Positions 1 through 10,092 are shown, counted from the stretch's first letter. The stretch: DNA of 64,000 nt from Pseudomonas berkeleyensis (GCF_014109765.1 NZ_CP059139.1:4396001-4460000), one strand, 5' to 3'. Made by a program: numbers and translations. Notes: generated by a model from the sequence alone, not told the origin.

Positions 1-1028
<1,028 letters not shown>

Positions 1029-1041
1029 TCAGGAGACCGCC

Positions 1042-1806
1042 ATGCCTGCCGCTCCCGTTCTGTCCGGCCCGCAATACCTGCGAGAAGGCCTGAAGCTGGT
1101 ACTCAGCCCTGGCCTGCGCCTGTTCGTACTGCTACCACTGGCGGTCAATCTGATCCTGTTCGTCACCATGATCAGCTTTGCCGTGCAGCAGTTCAGCGGT
1201 TGGGTCGACACCTTCATGCCCACCCTGCCGAGTTGGCTGAGCTTTCTCCAGTACATCCTCTGGCCACTGTTCGTGGTACTGGTGCTGCTGATGGTGTTCT
1301 TCACCTTCACCATGCTGGCCAACATCATCGCCGCGCCGTTCAACGGTTTTCTCGCGGAAAAGGTCGAGGTGGTGGCGCGCGGCGAGGATCACTTTCCGCC
1401 GTTCAGTTGGGGCGAACTGGCCGCCATGGTGCCGCGCACCATGGGCCGCGAGATGCGCAAGCTGGCCTACTTTCTGCCACGCGCCATCGGCCTGCTGATC
1501 CTCAGCTTCATACCGGTGGTGAACCTGATCGCTGCGCCACTGTGGCTACTGTTCGGCGTGTGGATGATGGCCGTGCAGTACATCGACTACCCGGCGGACA
1601 ACAACAAGATGAGCTGGCAGGACATGCTCGCCTGGCTGCGCGAAAAACGCTGGCAGAGCCTGAGCTTCGGCGGCATCACCTACGCCGCGCTGCTGGTGCC
1701 GGGGCTGAACATCCTGATGATGCCGGCGGCAGTGGCCGGTGCCACCTTGTTCTGGGTGCGCGAGCGCGGTGAGCAGGCGCTAGGTTCGCGCAAGGACATC
1801 GTGTAA
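1042..1806 (+). CDS. cysZ: Sulfate transporter CysZ
   Basis: Inner-membrane sulfate uptake protein feeding cysteine biosynthesis, 254 residues, the usual family length. It has a short N-terminal segment, then two long hydrophobic stretches (about residues 25-50 and 70-95), the amphipathic [10 protein letters not shown] region typical of CysZ, then further hydrophobic hairpins near 145-180 and 210-240. The ATG at 1042 follows an AGGAGAC ribosome binding site. Its last 27 bases overlap the 3' end of the convergent fatty acid hydroxylase gene. The family is recognised by overall sequence pattern; sulfate specificity is inferred from the family. Confidence 0.9.
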   Translation: MPAAPVLSGPQYLREGLKLVLSPGLRLFVLLPLAVNLILFVTMISFAVQQFSGWVDTFMPTLPSWLSFLQYILWPLFVVLVLLMVFFTFTMLANIIAAPFNGFLAEKVEVVARGEDHFPPFSWGELAAMVPRTMGREMRKLAYFLPRAIGLLILSFIPVVNLIAAPLWLLFGVWMMAVQYIDYPADNNKMSWQDMLAWLREKRWQSLSFGGITYAALLVPGLNILMMPAAVAGATLFWVRERGEQALGSRKDIV

Positions 1807-2889
1807 CGCCCGCATCGACGCCTGCGACTCACGCTCGACGCGGCGGTGCATGAACAGGGCGTTCACCACGCGCATCAGCCAGCCGTCGAAACCGTACTCG
1901 AGGGTGCGCACGAACTCGCAGCCGTCCTCAAGCGACACGCACTCGTAGGTCAACAGCAATTGCAGGCCATGATCGCCACGCGCGCTGGCCTGCCAACGCT
2001 GGCCGGGCTGATAGTCGAGCACGTCCCAGCGCAGATGCCCGGCACGGCCACCGGCATGAATGTCTTCTTCGAATCGCTCGCCCGCGAACAGCGCCCCCTC
2101 GCGACCGTAGATACGCAGTGACGACGGGTGCCACTGCGGCCAGTGGCTCGGCGCCGCGGCGTATTCCAGCACGTGCTCGGTAGGCTGGGCGATGCGGATT
2201 CGGTGCTGCTGGCGGTTCTGCTGATGAATCACCTCCGGCTCCCAGTGCAGAGTCCCGTACAGCCAGTCCATCAGCGGATGGACGATGCCGAAGTTGCGCG
2301 AATGCATCAGCTCACGGCGATGGTGCAGCGCATGCAGACGGCGCATCTGGCGAATCCAAGGCAAGCGCGACACCGGGTGTTCGGCCGGAAGATGTTCGCA
2401 GGCATGCACCACTTCGTAACTCATATAGCCCAGCAGCATGCTGCCGGCGAACAGCGCGGCGAAGTTGCCGTCGAGCTGAGACAGCAGCCACCAGGCGGCG
2501 AACGTAGGCAGACTGAAGAGTACGATAAGCCAGGCCGGGAACAGGATCACGCGCCAGTCGCGCGCCGTTTCGTAGGGCATCAGCGTCTCGACGAAGAAAC
2601 TGTGGTGGTCACCGGTGTGACGTTTGTAGAAGAGTTTGCCGAAGCGTGTCTTGTTATGGCCGAGCCGTTTGTGCACCTGGTATTCACCCCAACTGAAGAA
2701 CACCAGCGTGGCCGGCACCAGCAGCCATTGCCAGGGCGCCACGGTTTCCAATGTGCTCCAGAGCAAGCCGATGCAAAGCAGCCCATAGGCCAGCACGAAC
2801 GCGGCGTGCAGCCAGGGGTTGTATAGCGGATGGATGGCAGCCCGGTAATCGCTGCGAAAAGCCTGGGCATTGTCGTTGTTGTAGGCCAT
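1780..2889 (-). CDS. Fatty acid hydroxylase/sterol desaturase domain fused to an SRPBCC-like domain
   Basis: Predicted membrane di-iron hydroxylase of 369 residues. The N-terminal two-thirds has hydrophobic segments near residues 28-45, 52-68, 112-135 and 140-160, and the histidine clusters of the fatty acid hydroxylase superfamily: HKRLGH, HTGDHH, HACEH and HALHH. The last ~140 residues are soluble and start [18 protein letters not shown], resembling a polyketide-cyclase/SRPBCC lipid-binding fold; this second assignment is tentative. The substrate is unknown: a membrane lipid, sterol-like compound or carotenoid are possible. It is divergent from a LysR regulator only 79 bp away, its likely controller. 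The fusion of hydroxylase and ligand-binding domain is unusual. Confidence 0.8.
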   Translation of the reverse strand: MAYNNDNAQAFRSDYRAAIHPLYNPWLHAAFVLAYGLLCIGLLWSTLETVAPWQWLLVPATLVFFSWGEYQVHKRLGHNKTRFGKLFYKRHTGDHHSFFVETLMPYETARDWRVILFPAWLIVLFSLPTFAAWWLLSQLDGNFAALFAGSMLLGYMSYEVVHACEHLPAEHPVSRLPWIRQMRRLHALHHRRELMHSRNFGIVHPLMDWLYGTLHWEPEVIHQQNRQQHRIRIAQPTEHVLEYAAAPSHWPQWHPSSLRIYGREGALFAGERFEEDIHAGGRAGHLRWDVLDYQPGQRWQASARGDHGLQLLLTYECVSLEDGCEFVRTLEYGFDGWLMRVVNALFMHRRVERESQASMRALHDVLART

Positions 2890-2930
2890 GGCGCTCTCCT
2901 GTGGATTGACAGCAGTCTAGGCGCGGCCGA

Positions 2931-2948
2931 ATCATTCGAATAATGGAT
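2931..2948. promoter_or_regulatory. Palindrome in the LysR/hydroxylase divergent promoter region
   Basis: The 79 bp between the two divergent genes contain the perfect palindrome ATTCGAAT at 2934-2941, extended by AT blocks on both sides. It sits about 30 bp upstream of the LysR start and about 45 bp upstream of the hydroxylase start, where an autoregulatory LysR-type site is expected. No binding consensus for this regulator is known to me, so the role is inferred from position and symmetry. Confidence 0.35.
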
Positions 2949-2968
2949 AGTTGAAAAGAGCATTATCC

Positions 2969-3871
2969 GTGATAACGAATTTGCGCCAGCTCGACCTAAA
3001 CCTGCTACTGGTCTTCGATGCCCTGATGCAGGAAGGCAATCTGACCCGCGCGGCCCAGCGTCTGCACCTGAGCCAGTCGACGGTGAGCAATGCCCTCGCC
3101 CGCCTGCGCCAGCAACTGGGCGAGGAGCTATTCCAGCGTACCGCTCGCGGTATGACGCCAACCGCACGTGCCCAAACGCTTTACCCGCCCGTGCGCCAGG
3201 CGCTGCAGCTGCTGTTGACTGGTCTCGGCCCCGCGGAACCCTTCGATGTGCAGGCCGCGCACGTGTTCAACCTGTCGCTCAACGACTACGCCCAGGCTGC
3301 GCTGCTGCCGATGCTGCAAGCACATCTGGCCCGCGTCGCGCCGCAGGTGGAACTGGTGGCGCAGCATGACGATGCCGACAACCTGCTCGCGCGCCTGGAG
3401 AGTGGCGCCCTGGACATTGCCATCGACTACCTGCATTTCGACTCGCCTGACCTGCGCTATTCGCCCCTGCGTGAAGAGGCGCTGGTGGTGATCGGGCGCA
3501 AGGATCATCCGGCGTTCGTCGGCGGCCTGAGTCTCATGGATTACCAGCAGGCCCGCCATGTGCTCGTTACGCCGCGAGCAGGACGTGGCTCACCACTGGA
3601 AATCGTCCTGGGCTCGGCCAAGGTCAGACGTCAGGCGGCGCTGCATCTGCCCAATTACCTGCCGATTCCCGCCATCGTCGCCCAAACCAACTTGCTCGGC
3701 ACCGTGCCGGCGCGCCTGGCCGAAGCCTTCGCGCCGATGTTCGCGCTGCAGGTGGCGCCGCTGCCCTTCGACATGCCTGCCGTGCAGATCAGCCTGATCT
3801 GGCATCGCCAGCAGCACCATGATCCGGCGCACAGCTGGCTGCGTGAACAACTGCACGGCCTGCTCGCCTGA
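2969..3871 (+). CDS. LysR-family transcriptional regulator
   Basis: DNA-binding regulator of 300 residues. The N-terminal winged helix-turn-helix is clear (LRQLDLNLLLVFDALMQEG, then LTRAAQRLHLSQSTVSNAL), followed by the ligand-binding domain. I chose GTG at 2969 because it gives the canonical N-terminus and has an AAAAGAG site 8 bases upstream; a TTG at 2951 is also in frame but lacks such a site. It is divergent from the hydroxylase/SRPBCC gene, which it probably regulates. The domain resembles NodD/LinR-type LysR members in its short helix-turn-helix lead. The inducer is unknown. Confidence 0.88.
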   Translation: MITNLRQLDLNLLLVFDALMQEGNLTRAAQRLHLSQSTVSNALARLRQQLGEELFQRTARGMTPTARAQTLYPPVRQALQLLLTGLGPAEPFDVQAAHVFNLSLNDYAQAALLPMLQAHLARVAPQVELVAQHDDADNLLARLESGALDIAIDYLHFDSPDLRYSPLREEALVVIGRKDHPAFVGGLSLMDYQQARHVLVTPRAGRGSPLEIVLGSAKVRRQAALHLPNYLPIPAIVAQTNLLGTVPARLAEAFAPMFALQVAPLPFDMPAVQISLIWHRQQHHDPAHSWLREQLHGLLA

Positions 3872-3929
3872 CATATAAGCGCAATCAAAACGTCATGTTC
3901 ACTACATGACCTGGGCAGAGACTGCATGC

Positions 3930-5132
3930 ATGAACGCACCTTCTCTGCATATCGCGCTGATCAGCGAAACCTTCCCGCCGGAAATCAACGGCGTAGCCAA
4001 TACCCTCGGCCGCCTGGTCGACGGTCTGCGTGGTCGTGGTCATCACGTGCAGCTGGTACGACCACGCCAGGAAGTCGACCAGGAGCAGGAAACGGGCAGC
4101 GATCTGCTGCTCACCCGCGGTTGGCCGCTACCCGGCTATCCCGGTCTACAATGGGGCCAGTCATCGCTGCACAAATTACTCAGGCGCTGGCAGCGACAAC
4201 GCCCGGATGTACTCTATATCGCCACCGAAGGCCCGCTGGGCCTGTCCGCACTGCGCGCCGCCAGGCGCCTGGCGATCCCGGTGGTCAGCGGTTTTCACAC
4301 CAACTTCCAGCAGTACACCGGGCACTACGGCATCGGCCTGCTGACACGGGCGATGACCAACTACCTGCGCTGGTTCCACAACCGCACGCAGCTCACGCTG
4401 GTGCCAAGCATCGGCCAGAAGGTCGATCTCGAACGCCGTGATTTCGAACGCCTGGCCCTGCTCGCGCGGGGTGTCGACAGCCAGCTGTTCCACCCACGCA
4501 GACGCAGCGACGCCCTGCGCGAAAGCTGGGGCCTGGGGCCGGCTGATCTGGCCGTGCTGCATGTCGGTCGCCTGGCGGCAGAGAAGAACCTCGGTCTGCT
4601 GGTAAAAGCCTTCCAGGCCCTGCAGACAGCCCATCCCCAGCGCCGTATGAGGTTGATTCTGGTTGGCGACGGGCCACTGCGCGCCAGCCTGCAGACGCAA
4701 TTGCCGGAGGCGCAGTTCTGTGGCCTGCAGCGCAGTGAGACGCTGGCCATGCACTATGCCTCTGGCGATCTGTTCCTGTTCCCCAGCCTCTCGGAAACCT
4801 TCGGCAACGTGGTATTGGAGGCCCTGGCATCGAGCCTCGGCGTGGTGGCGTTCGACCAGGCGGCAGCCGCTCAGCATATTCATCACAGGCACAACGGCAT
4901 GCTTGCCCGCCCTGGCGACGAGGCCGGCTTCTGCGAAGCGGCCTGCGAGCTGTTGGAAGATGCAGAGGTACTGCGCCGCATCCGCCTCAATGCCCGCCGA
5001 CATGCCAGCCACCTGAGTTGGGATGGCATCGTCACGCTGTTCGAACAACACCTGCGCAGCGCCATGCAACCTCAGGCGCAACTCAGCGTCCACACGGAGC
5101 TTGCCAGTAGGGCGGGTGAAACCCGCCACTGA
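3930..5132 (+). CDS. Glycosyltransferase family 4 protein
   Basis: Cytoplasmic GT-B fold glycosyltransferase of 400 residues. The N-terminal half carries ISETFPPEINGVANTLGRL, typical of GT4 enzymes related to the GtrB/MgdA-like group that glycosylate lipids. The C-terminal half has the donor-binding signature HVGRLAAEKNLGLL and the EX7E motif in ETFGNVVLEALA. ATG at 3930 begins the conserved core; an upstream in-frame ATG at 3906 would add eight non-conserved residues. The acceptor is unknown, with a glycolipid or envelope polysaccharide likely. Its last eight codons and stop lie inside a REP-type repeat, so the C-terminal SRAGETRH appears to be repeat-derived. Confidence 0.85.
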   Translation: MNAPSLHIALISETFPPEINGVANTLGRLVDGLRGRGHHVQLVRPRQEVDQEQETGSDLLLTRGWPLPGYPGLQWGQSSLHKLLRRWQRQRPDVLYIATEGPLGLSALRAARRLAIPVVSGFHTNFQQYTGHYGIGLLTRAMTNYLRWFHNRTQLTLVPSIGQKVDLERRDFERLALLARGVDSQLFHPRRRSDALRESWGLGPADLAVLHVGRLAAEKNLGLLVKAFQALQTAHPQRRMRLILVGDGPLRASLQTQLPEAQFCGLQRSETLAMHYASGDLFLFPSLSETFGNVVLEALASSLGVVAFDQAAAAQHIHHRHNGMLARPGDEAGFCEAACELLEDAEVLRRIRLNARRHASHLSWDGIVTLFEQHLRSAMQPQAQLSVHTELASRAGETRH

Positions 5133-5161
5133 GACAATCTGGCGGGTTACAACCACCCTAC
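5107..5161. repeat. REP-type inverted doublet, GTAGGGCGGGT family
   Basis: A GTAG head followed by the palindrome GGCGGGTGAAACCCGCC, then a spacer, then a second copy in inverse orientation ending in CCCTAC. This is the architecture of bacterial REP doublets (REPINs). The left arm lies inside the coding end of the glycosyltransferase gene and provides its stop codon. A close relative is at 7058-7111. Confidence 0.8.
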
Positions 5162-5192
5162 GTGATCACATCCGCTCAAAACATGCGGACGT

Positions 5193-5217
5193 AAAAAAGC
5201 CCCGATGTGCCGGGGCT
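5193..5217 (-). terminator. Rho-independent terminator of the Old Yellow Enzyme gene
   Basis: Read on the minus strand: stem AGCCCCG/CGGGGCT with a six-base loop followed by six T residues. It lies about 40 bp downstream of the OYE stop codon. Confidence 0.85.
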
Positions 5218-5257
5218 GAAACGGGGCGCCGGATCGCGGCGCCCGATAGAAACGGAC

Positions 5258-6370
5258 TCAGACCAGCGTGGTCAGCGCATCGCGGCTGAACGGCAGAATG
5301 TCCTGCTCGCGGCCTTCACGCACCTTCAGCGCCCAATCCGGGTCGACCAGCAGCGCACGGCCCACGGCAACCAAGTCGAACTCCTCCTTGTTCAGGCGCT
5401 CAAGCAGGTTTTCCAGGCTGGCCGGCTCGGCCACCTTGTCGGTCTTGACCATGAACTGCAGGAATTCGCCATCCAGGCCGACGCTACCGACGGTGATGGT
5501 CGGCTTGCCGGTGAGCTTGCGCGTCCAGCCGGCCAGGTTGAGGTCGCAGCCTTCGAACTCCGGCTCCCAGAAACGGCGGGTCGAACAATGGAAGATGTCC
5601 ACGCCGGCATCGGACAGTGGCTTGAGGAAGGCTTCCAGTTGCTCCGGGGTTTGCACCAGGCGTGCGGTGTAGTCCTGCTGCTTCCACTGCGAGTAACGCA
5701 GGATGATCGGGAAGTCCGGGCCGACCGCCGCGCGCACCGCCTGGATCAGCTCGATGGCGAAACGCGAACGTGCCGCCAGGTCACCCCCATATTGGTCGGT
5801 ACGCTGGTTGCTGCCGTCCCAGAAGAACTGGTCGATCAGGTAACCGTGGGCACCATGAATCTCCACGCCGTCCATGCCGATGGCCTTGGCGTCGCGCGCA
5901 GCCTGAGCGAAGGCTGCGATCACCTCGTCGATATCGGCCTGGGTCATGCCATGCACGACCACCTGGCCGTCCTTGACCTTCTCCATCGGGCCATAACCGG
6001 GCACGCTGGCATCCGGCTCGGTGCCCAGCTTGCGCACGTTACCCACATGCCAGAGCTGCGGGACGATCTTGCCACCTTCGGCATGCACGGCATCGACCAC
6101 CTGCTTCCAACCGGCCAGGGCGTCTTCACCGTAGAAACGCGGCACGTTCGGGTAGCCGTTGGCGGCCTTGTGACCGACGGTGGTGCCCTCGGTGACGATC
6201 AGGCCCACGCCCGCGGCGGCACGGCGACGGTAATACTCGACGACCTTGGCGTTGGGCACGCCACCGGGCGAGAAGGAGCGGGTCATCGGCGCCATGACCA
6301 CACGGGTCGGCAGCTCCAGGTTACCGAGGCGGAACGGGGCGAACAGGGCTTGAACGGGAGCGCTCATCAT
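5258..6370 (-). CDS. NADH:flavin oxidoreductase, Old Yellow Enzyme family
   Basis: FMN-dependent ene-reductase of 370 residues that reduces activated C=C bonds or nitro-compounds with NAD(P)H. The N-terminus has LFAPFRLGNLELPTRVVMAP, the substrate-anchoring pair is in HGAHGYLIDQFFW, followed by RTDQYGG, and the FMN phosphate-binding end is VAVGRALLVDPDW. This places it with xenobiotic reductases and NemA. Two adjacent ATGs (6370, 6367) both suit the GAGGAAAG ribosome site. It lies 24 bp downstream of a TetR gene in the same direction, the usual NemR-NemA type pairing, suggesting induction by electrophiles. Confidence 0.92.
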   Translation of the reverse strand: MMSAPVQALFAPFRLGNLELPTRVVMAPMTRSFSPGGVPNAKVVEYYRRRAAAGVGLIVTEGTTVGHKAANGYPNVPRFYGEDALAGWKQVVDAVHAEGGKIVPQLWHVGNVRKLGTEPDASVPGYGPMEKVKDGQVVVHGMTQADIDEVIAAFAQAARDAKAIGMDGVEIHGAHGYLIDQFFWDGSNQRTDQYGGDLAARSRFAIELIQAVRAAVGPDFPIILRYSQWKQQDYTARLVQTPEQLEAFLKPLSDAGVDIFHCSTRRFWEPEFEGCDLNLAGWTRKLTGKPTITVGSVGLDGEFLQFMVKTDKVAEPASLENLLERLNKEEFDLVAVGRALLVDPDWALKVREGREQDILPFSRDALTTLV

Positions 6371-6394
6371 CTTTCCTCTGGGGTTGAACGGTAA

Positions 6395-6985
6395 TCAGGC
6401 CTGCAGCAAACGCTCCAGGCGGGTGACGAAAGCTTCCAGCGGCTGCAGGTTGCGGCCCACCTTGAGGCGGGCGAGCACGCCCTGCCAGGCGTCGCTGATG
6501 AAGGTGGCGAGGTTGCCGCAGTCCTCGTCGGCCGGCAGTTCGCCGACGGTCTGCGCCTGCTCCAGGCAATCGCGCAGGATGTCCACCGAGGCCTGCTGAA
6601 TGGCCGCGACCTCGGCGCCGATCGCCGGCAGCATCTCGCTCATCTCGAAACTCAGGCTGCCGATGAAACAGTGGTACTGCGGCGTGTCCTGCCGGGCGAA
6701 GTGCGCCAGCAGATCACGGTAGTAAGCGAGGATGCGTGCACGCGGACTCAACGCCGGATCATTCAGCGCCTGGGCATAACGCGCCAGACGTGGCCGATAG
6801 ATGAAGGCCAGCGCCTGCAGGGCGAAATCTTCCTTGCTGGCGAAGTAGTGATAGAAGCTGCCCTTGGGAATCCCGGCCGCCTGGACGATCTCCAGCACGC
6901 CGGTGCCGTGGTAGCCGCGACGTGTCATCACCGCCGAGCCTTTGCTCAGGATCAGATCGCGCTTGTCGAGTCGAATGCTGTTCAT
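6395..6985 (-). CDS. TetR-family repressor, probably controls the adjacent OYE
   Basis: 196-residue repressor. The N-terminal helix-turn-helix spans GVLEIVQAAGIPKGSFYHYF, followed by an all-helical ligand domain. Cysteines in HCFIG, RDCLEQ and EDCGN could sense electrophiles as in NemR, but this is inference. I chose the ATG at 6985 rather than 6997, which sits against the presumed operator; neither has a strong ribosome site. It forms a two-gene operon with the flavin oxidoreductase downstream. Confidence 0.88.
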   Translation of the reverse strand: MNSIRLDKRDLILSKGSAVMTRRGYHGTGVLEIVQAAGIPKGSFYHYFASKEDFALQALAFIYRPRLARYAQALNDPALSPRARILAYYRDLLAHFARQDTPQYHCFIGSLSFEMSEMLPAIGAEVAAIQQASVDILRDCLEQAQTVGELPADEDCGNLATFISDAWQGVLARLKVGRNLQPLEAFVTRLERLLQA

Positions 6986-6997
6986 GGCGCCGAGCAT

Positions 6998-7009
6998 ATG
7001 ACCGGTCGT
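6998..7009. promoter_or_regulatory. Candidate TetR operator
   Basis: ATGACCGGTCGT is a near-perfect dyad centred on GACCGGTC, immediately upstream of the tetR start. Position and symmetry suit an autoregulatory operator controlling the tetR-OYE operon. No biochemical support is visible. Confidence 0.4.
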
Positions 7010-7057
7010 CTCGCCCAGCCCAGCACTATTGATATTGGTGATTAAGGACTAGAAAAC

Positions 7058-7111
7058 GTAGGACGGGTTCAACCCGCCGCTAGCCAGTCTGGCGGGTTTC
7101 ACCCGCCCTAC
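7058..7111. repeat. REP-type inverted doublet, GTAGGGCGGGT family
   Basis: Two inverted arms, GTAGGACGGGTTCAACCCGCC and the reverse of GTAGGGCGGGTGAAACCCGCC, enclose a short spacer. It is the same family as 5107-5161. The right end abuts the pgeF stop codon directly. Confidence 0.8.
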
Positions 7112-7849
7112 TCAAGCTCGCGGCTGTAGCCAGATCAGCGAAGCGAAACGCCCGGTGCGGGCGTTGCGGCGATAGGAGTAGAAGCGCGCATCGTTGTAAG
7201 TACACAGCCCACCGCCGCTGACGGCGGTCACGCCGATGGCGGCCAGGCGAATGCGCGCCAGCTGGTAGATATCGGCCATGAACTTGCCGGCATTGGCGCT
7301 GGGTACGAATGCGCTGACAGCCTCGGCATGCTGTTGCACGAAGGCCTCGCGCACCTCGCTACCCACTTCGAACGCTGCCGGGCCGATGGCCGGGCCGAGC
7401 CAGACCAGCAGCTCATGCGGTGCGACGTCGAGCGCCTGCACGGTCGCCTCCAGCACGCCACCGGCCAACCCGCGCCAACCGGCATGGGCCGCTGCCACAC
7501 GCGTCCCCGCGCGATCACAGAACAGGGCAGGCAGGCAGTCGGCCGTCATTGCCGTGCAGGCGATACCTGGGGTGGCCGTCCAGTTGCCATCGGCTTCGAT
7601 GACTGTCGCCGGATCGGCTTCTGCCACCACGATGCCATGCACCTGACGCAGCCAGGCAGGCTGGCAACCCAGGGCCTCAACCAGATGCTGACGATTGCTC
7701 GCCACCGCCGCCGGGGCGTCATCGACGTGATCGCCCAGGTTGAAGCTATCGAACGGCGCCACGCTGACACCGCCACTGCGCGTGGTGACGCAGGCGCGCA
7801 CGTTGGCCGGCGCAGGCCAATCGGGAATGAGCCAATCGTGGGCACTCAC
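7112..7849 (-). CDS. pgeF: Peptidoglycan editing factor PgeF (YfiH, laccase-domain)
   Basis: 245-residue protein of the YfiH/DUF152 family, formerly called polyphenol oxidase or laccase-domain protein. Members remove wrongly incorporated amino acids from cytoplasmic muropeptide precursors. The conserved metal-site motifs are visible: RQVHG, MTADCLPALF, HAGWRGL and, near the end, GGLCTYNDARFYSYRR. The start overlaps the stop of rluD by four bases (ATGA), so the two are translationally coupled. In P. aeruginosa clpB follows this gene; here a repeat and a TetR/OYE pair follow instead. Confidence 0.92.
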   Translation of the reverse strand: MSAHDWLIPDWPAPANVRACVTTRSGGVSVAPFDSFNLGDHVDDAPAAVASNRQHLVEALGCQPAWLRQVHGIVVAEADPATVIEADGNWTATPGIACTAMTADCLPALFCDRAGTRVAAAHAGWRGLAGGVLEATVQALDVAPHELLVWLGPAIGPAAFEVGSEVREAFVQQHAEAVSAFVPSANAGKFMADIYQLARIRLAAIGVTAVSGGGLCTYNDARFYSYRRNARTGRFASLIWLQPRA

Positions 7850-8820
7850 CCGACGAAGGCCTCGCGATCCTGACGCAACAGGGTCAGCAGCCAGACCAGA
7901 TCATCCGGCAGCGCCGACTCCCATTTCATACGCTTGCCAGTGGCCGGGTGATCCAGCTCGAGGAAGCGTGCATGCAGGGCCTGACGCGGAAACTCCTTGA
8001 GGCTCTGCACCAGGGTCGGGCTCGCCGCCGGCGGAATGCGGAAACGCCCGGCATAGACCGGATCGCCCACCAGCGGATAACCAACGTGGGTCATGTGCAC
8101 GCGAATCTGGTGGGTGCGCCCGGTTTCCAGCTTGACCCGCACATGGGTGTGCGAGCGATAGCGCTCGAGCACACGGTAATGACTGATCGCCGGCTTGCCG
8201 CCATCGGTCACCGCCATGCGCTGACGCTGACTGGAGCTACGGCCAATCGGCGCATCGATGGTGCCGCCGGCGGTGATCACGCCGATGCAGATGCATTCAT
8301 AGATACGGCTGACGGTGCGCTTCTGCAGTTGCTCGACCAGATTGGTCTGCGCCTGCAGCGTCTTGGCCACCACCATCAGGCCGGTGGTGTCCTTATCCAG
8401 GCGATGGACGATACCGGCACGCGGCACGTTGATGATGTCCGGCACGTGGTGCAGCAGGGCGTTGAGCAGGGTGCCGTCGGCATGTCCGGCTGCCGGATGC
8501 ACCACCAGACCTGCGGGCTTGTCGATGACCAGCAGGTGTTCGTCTTCATAGACGATGTTCAGTTCGATGTCCTGCGCGATCCACTCGCCCTGCGCTTCCT
8601 GCTCGGCATCGAGCACCAGCGTCGAGCCGGCATGCACGGTATCGCGCGGGCGCGCCACGGCGCCATCGACAGTCAGGCGACCTTCCTTGATCCAGGTGGA
8701 AAGGCGCGAACGGGAGAACTCGCCAAACAGCTGCGCAGCCACTTGGTCGAGGCGTTGACCGCCCTGTTCAAAGGGGACGACGGCCTGGAGTTGAATCAGC
8801 TGCTTGTTTATAGAAGTCAT
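7846..8820 (-). CDS. rluD: 23S rRNA pseudouridine(1911/1915/1917) synthase RluD
   Basis: Modifies uridines in helix 69 of 23S rRNA. It has an N-terminal S4 RNA-binding domain (about residues 18-75: GQRLDQVAAQLFGEFSRSRL) and a catalytic domain with GIVHRLDKDTTGLMVVAK, which includes the catalytic aspartate. Later landmarks are GRTHQIRVHM and GDPVY. The ATG at 8820 gives 324 residues, the normal length; an in-frame ATG three codons upstream is less likely. It is divergent from bamD, as in other pseudomonads, and coupled to pgeF. Confidence 0.95.
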   Translation of the reverse strand: MTSINKQLIQLQAVVPFEQGGQRLDQVAAQLFGEFSRSRLSTWIKEGRLTVDGAVARPRDTVHAGSTLVLDAEQEAQGEWIAQDIELNIVYEDEHLLVIDKPAGLVVHPAAGHADGTLLNALLHHVPDIINVPRAGIVHRLDKDTTGLMVVAKTLQAQTNLVEQLQKRTVSRIYECICIGVITAGGTIDAPIGRSSSQRQRMAVTDGGKPAISHYRVLERYRSHTHVRVKLETGRTHQIRVHMTHVGYPLVGDPVYAGRFRIPPAASPTLVQSLKEFPRQALHARFLELDHPATGKRMKWESALPDDLVWLLTLLRQDREAFVG

Positions 8821-8958
8821 CTTCGGCAACGGCGGGAGCCTGGCCTTTGGTTTCGGCGACAGGCTTGTGGTTAAATACGGCGTCTTTGCCCCAGGGTTTT
8901 CCGGGGGCGCTCATCATAACAGGACGGCCGCGCGGCCGTCACAGGGACGCAAGCCGCC

Positions 8959-9951
8959 ATGCAAGTGAAACACCTGCTGCTGATCGCCATCCTCGCCCTT
9001 ACCGCCGCCTGCTCTTCCAAGCAGCCGGAGGTCGATGAAAACCTCAGCGAGGTGGAGCTGTACCAGCAGGCCCAGGCCGACCTGGACAACCGCAGCTACA
9101 CCCAGGCTATCTCCAAACTGAAGGCACTGGAGTCGCGCTATCCGTTCGGGCGCTACGCCGAGCAGGCGCAGCTGGAACTGATCTTCGCCTACTACAAGAA
9201 TGCCGAGCCGGAAGCCGCCAAGTCTTCGGCCGAGCGCTTCATCCGCCTGCACCCGCAGCATGCCAACGTCGACTACGCTTACTACCTCAAGGGCCTGGCC
9301 TCGTTCGACCAGGATCGTGGCCTGCTGGCGCGCTTCCTGCCGCTGGACATGACCAAGCGTGACCCAGGCGCTGCGCGCGACTCGTACAACGAGTTCGCCC
9401 AGCTCACCAGCCGTTACCCGACCAGCCGCTACGCGCCAGACGCCAAGCAGCGCATGATCTACCTGCGCAACCTGCTGGCTGCCTACGAAGTGCACGTTGG
9501 CCACTATTACCTGACCCGCCAGGCCTATGTCGCCGCGGCCAACCGTGGCCGCTACGTGGTGGAAAACTTCCAGGAAACCCCATCCGTGGGTGACGGCCTG
9601 GCGATCATGACCGAGGCCTATCAGCGCCTGTCGCTGGATGACCTGGCGGCCACCAGCCTGGAAACCCTCAAGCTCAACTACCCGGATCATCCGAGCCTGG
9701 AAAGCGGCGAGTTCGTCCCGCTCGAAGAAGAAGCCGATAACCGTTCCTGGCTGGCCAAGGCCACCCTGGGCCTGATCGAAACCGACACGCCGCTGCCGCC
9801 GGGCGAAACCCGCGCCAGCCAGGACGTGATCCGCCAGTACGAAGACGCCGAGCAACAAATCCCGGCTGAACTGCAACAGGACGCCAAGACCGGCGAAACC
9901 GCCAAGAAGCGCTCGATCTGGAGCTACCTGACCTTCGGTCTGTTCGACTGA
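8959..9951 (+). CDS. bamD: Outer membrane assembly lipoprotein BamD
   Basis: Essential lipoprotein of the BAM complex that inserts beta-barrel proteins into the outer membrane. A lipoprotein signal peptide ends in LTAAC, with the lipidated cysteine at residue 18. TPR-like repeats follow, for example [20 protein letters not shown] and [19 protein letters not shown]. The 330 residues include a longer C-terminal tail than E. coli BamD, normal for pseudomonads. Transcription is divergent from rluD, and a strong terminator follows 18 bp after the stop. Confidence 0.95.
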   Translation: MQVKHLLLIAILALTAACSSKQPEVDENLSEVELYQQAQADLDNRSYTQAISKLKALESRYPFGRYAEQAQLELIFAYYKNAEPEAAKSSAERFIRLHPQHANVDYAYYLKGLASFDQDRGLLARFLPLDMTKRDPGAARDSYNEFAQLTSRYPTSRYAPDAKQRMIYLRNLLAAYEVHVGHYYLTRQAYVAAANRGRYVVENFQETPSVGDGLAIMTEAYQRLSLDDLAATSLETLKLNYPDHPSLESGEFVPLEEEADNRSWLAKATLGLIETDTPLPPGETRASQDVIRQYEDAEQQIPAELQQDAKTGETAKKRSIWSYLTFGLFD

Positions 9952-9968
9952 GCGATGCGTGATTGAAC

Positions 9969-9993
9969 AAGGGAGGCTTCGGCCTCCCTTTTT
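9969..9993 (+). terminator. Rho-independent terminator of bamD
   Basis: Stem GGGAGGC/GCCTCCC with a TTCG tetraloop followed by five T residues, just after the bamD stop. Confidence 0.95.
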
Positions 9994-10092
9994 ATTGCCC
10001 CGGAAACAGCGCACAGCTTGCCACCGCCCCCCCTGTGCCGCGGACTTCACCTTGGCTAAACTGCCACCCTCAACCAAACAAAAGAGTGCACC

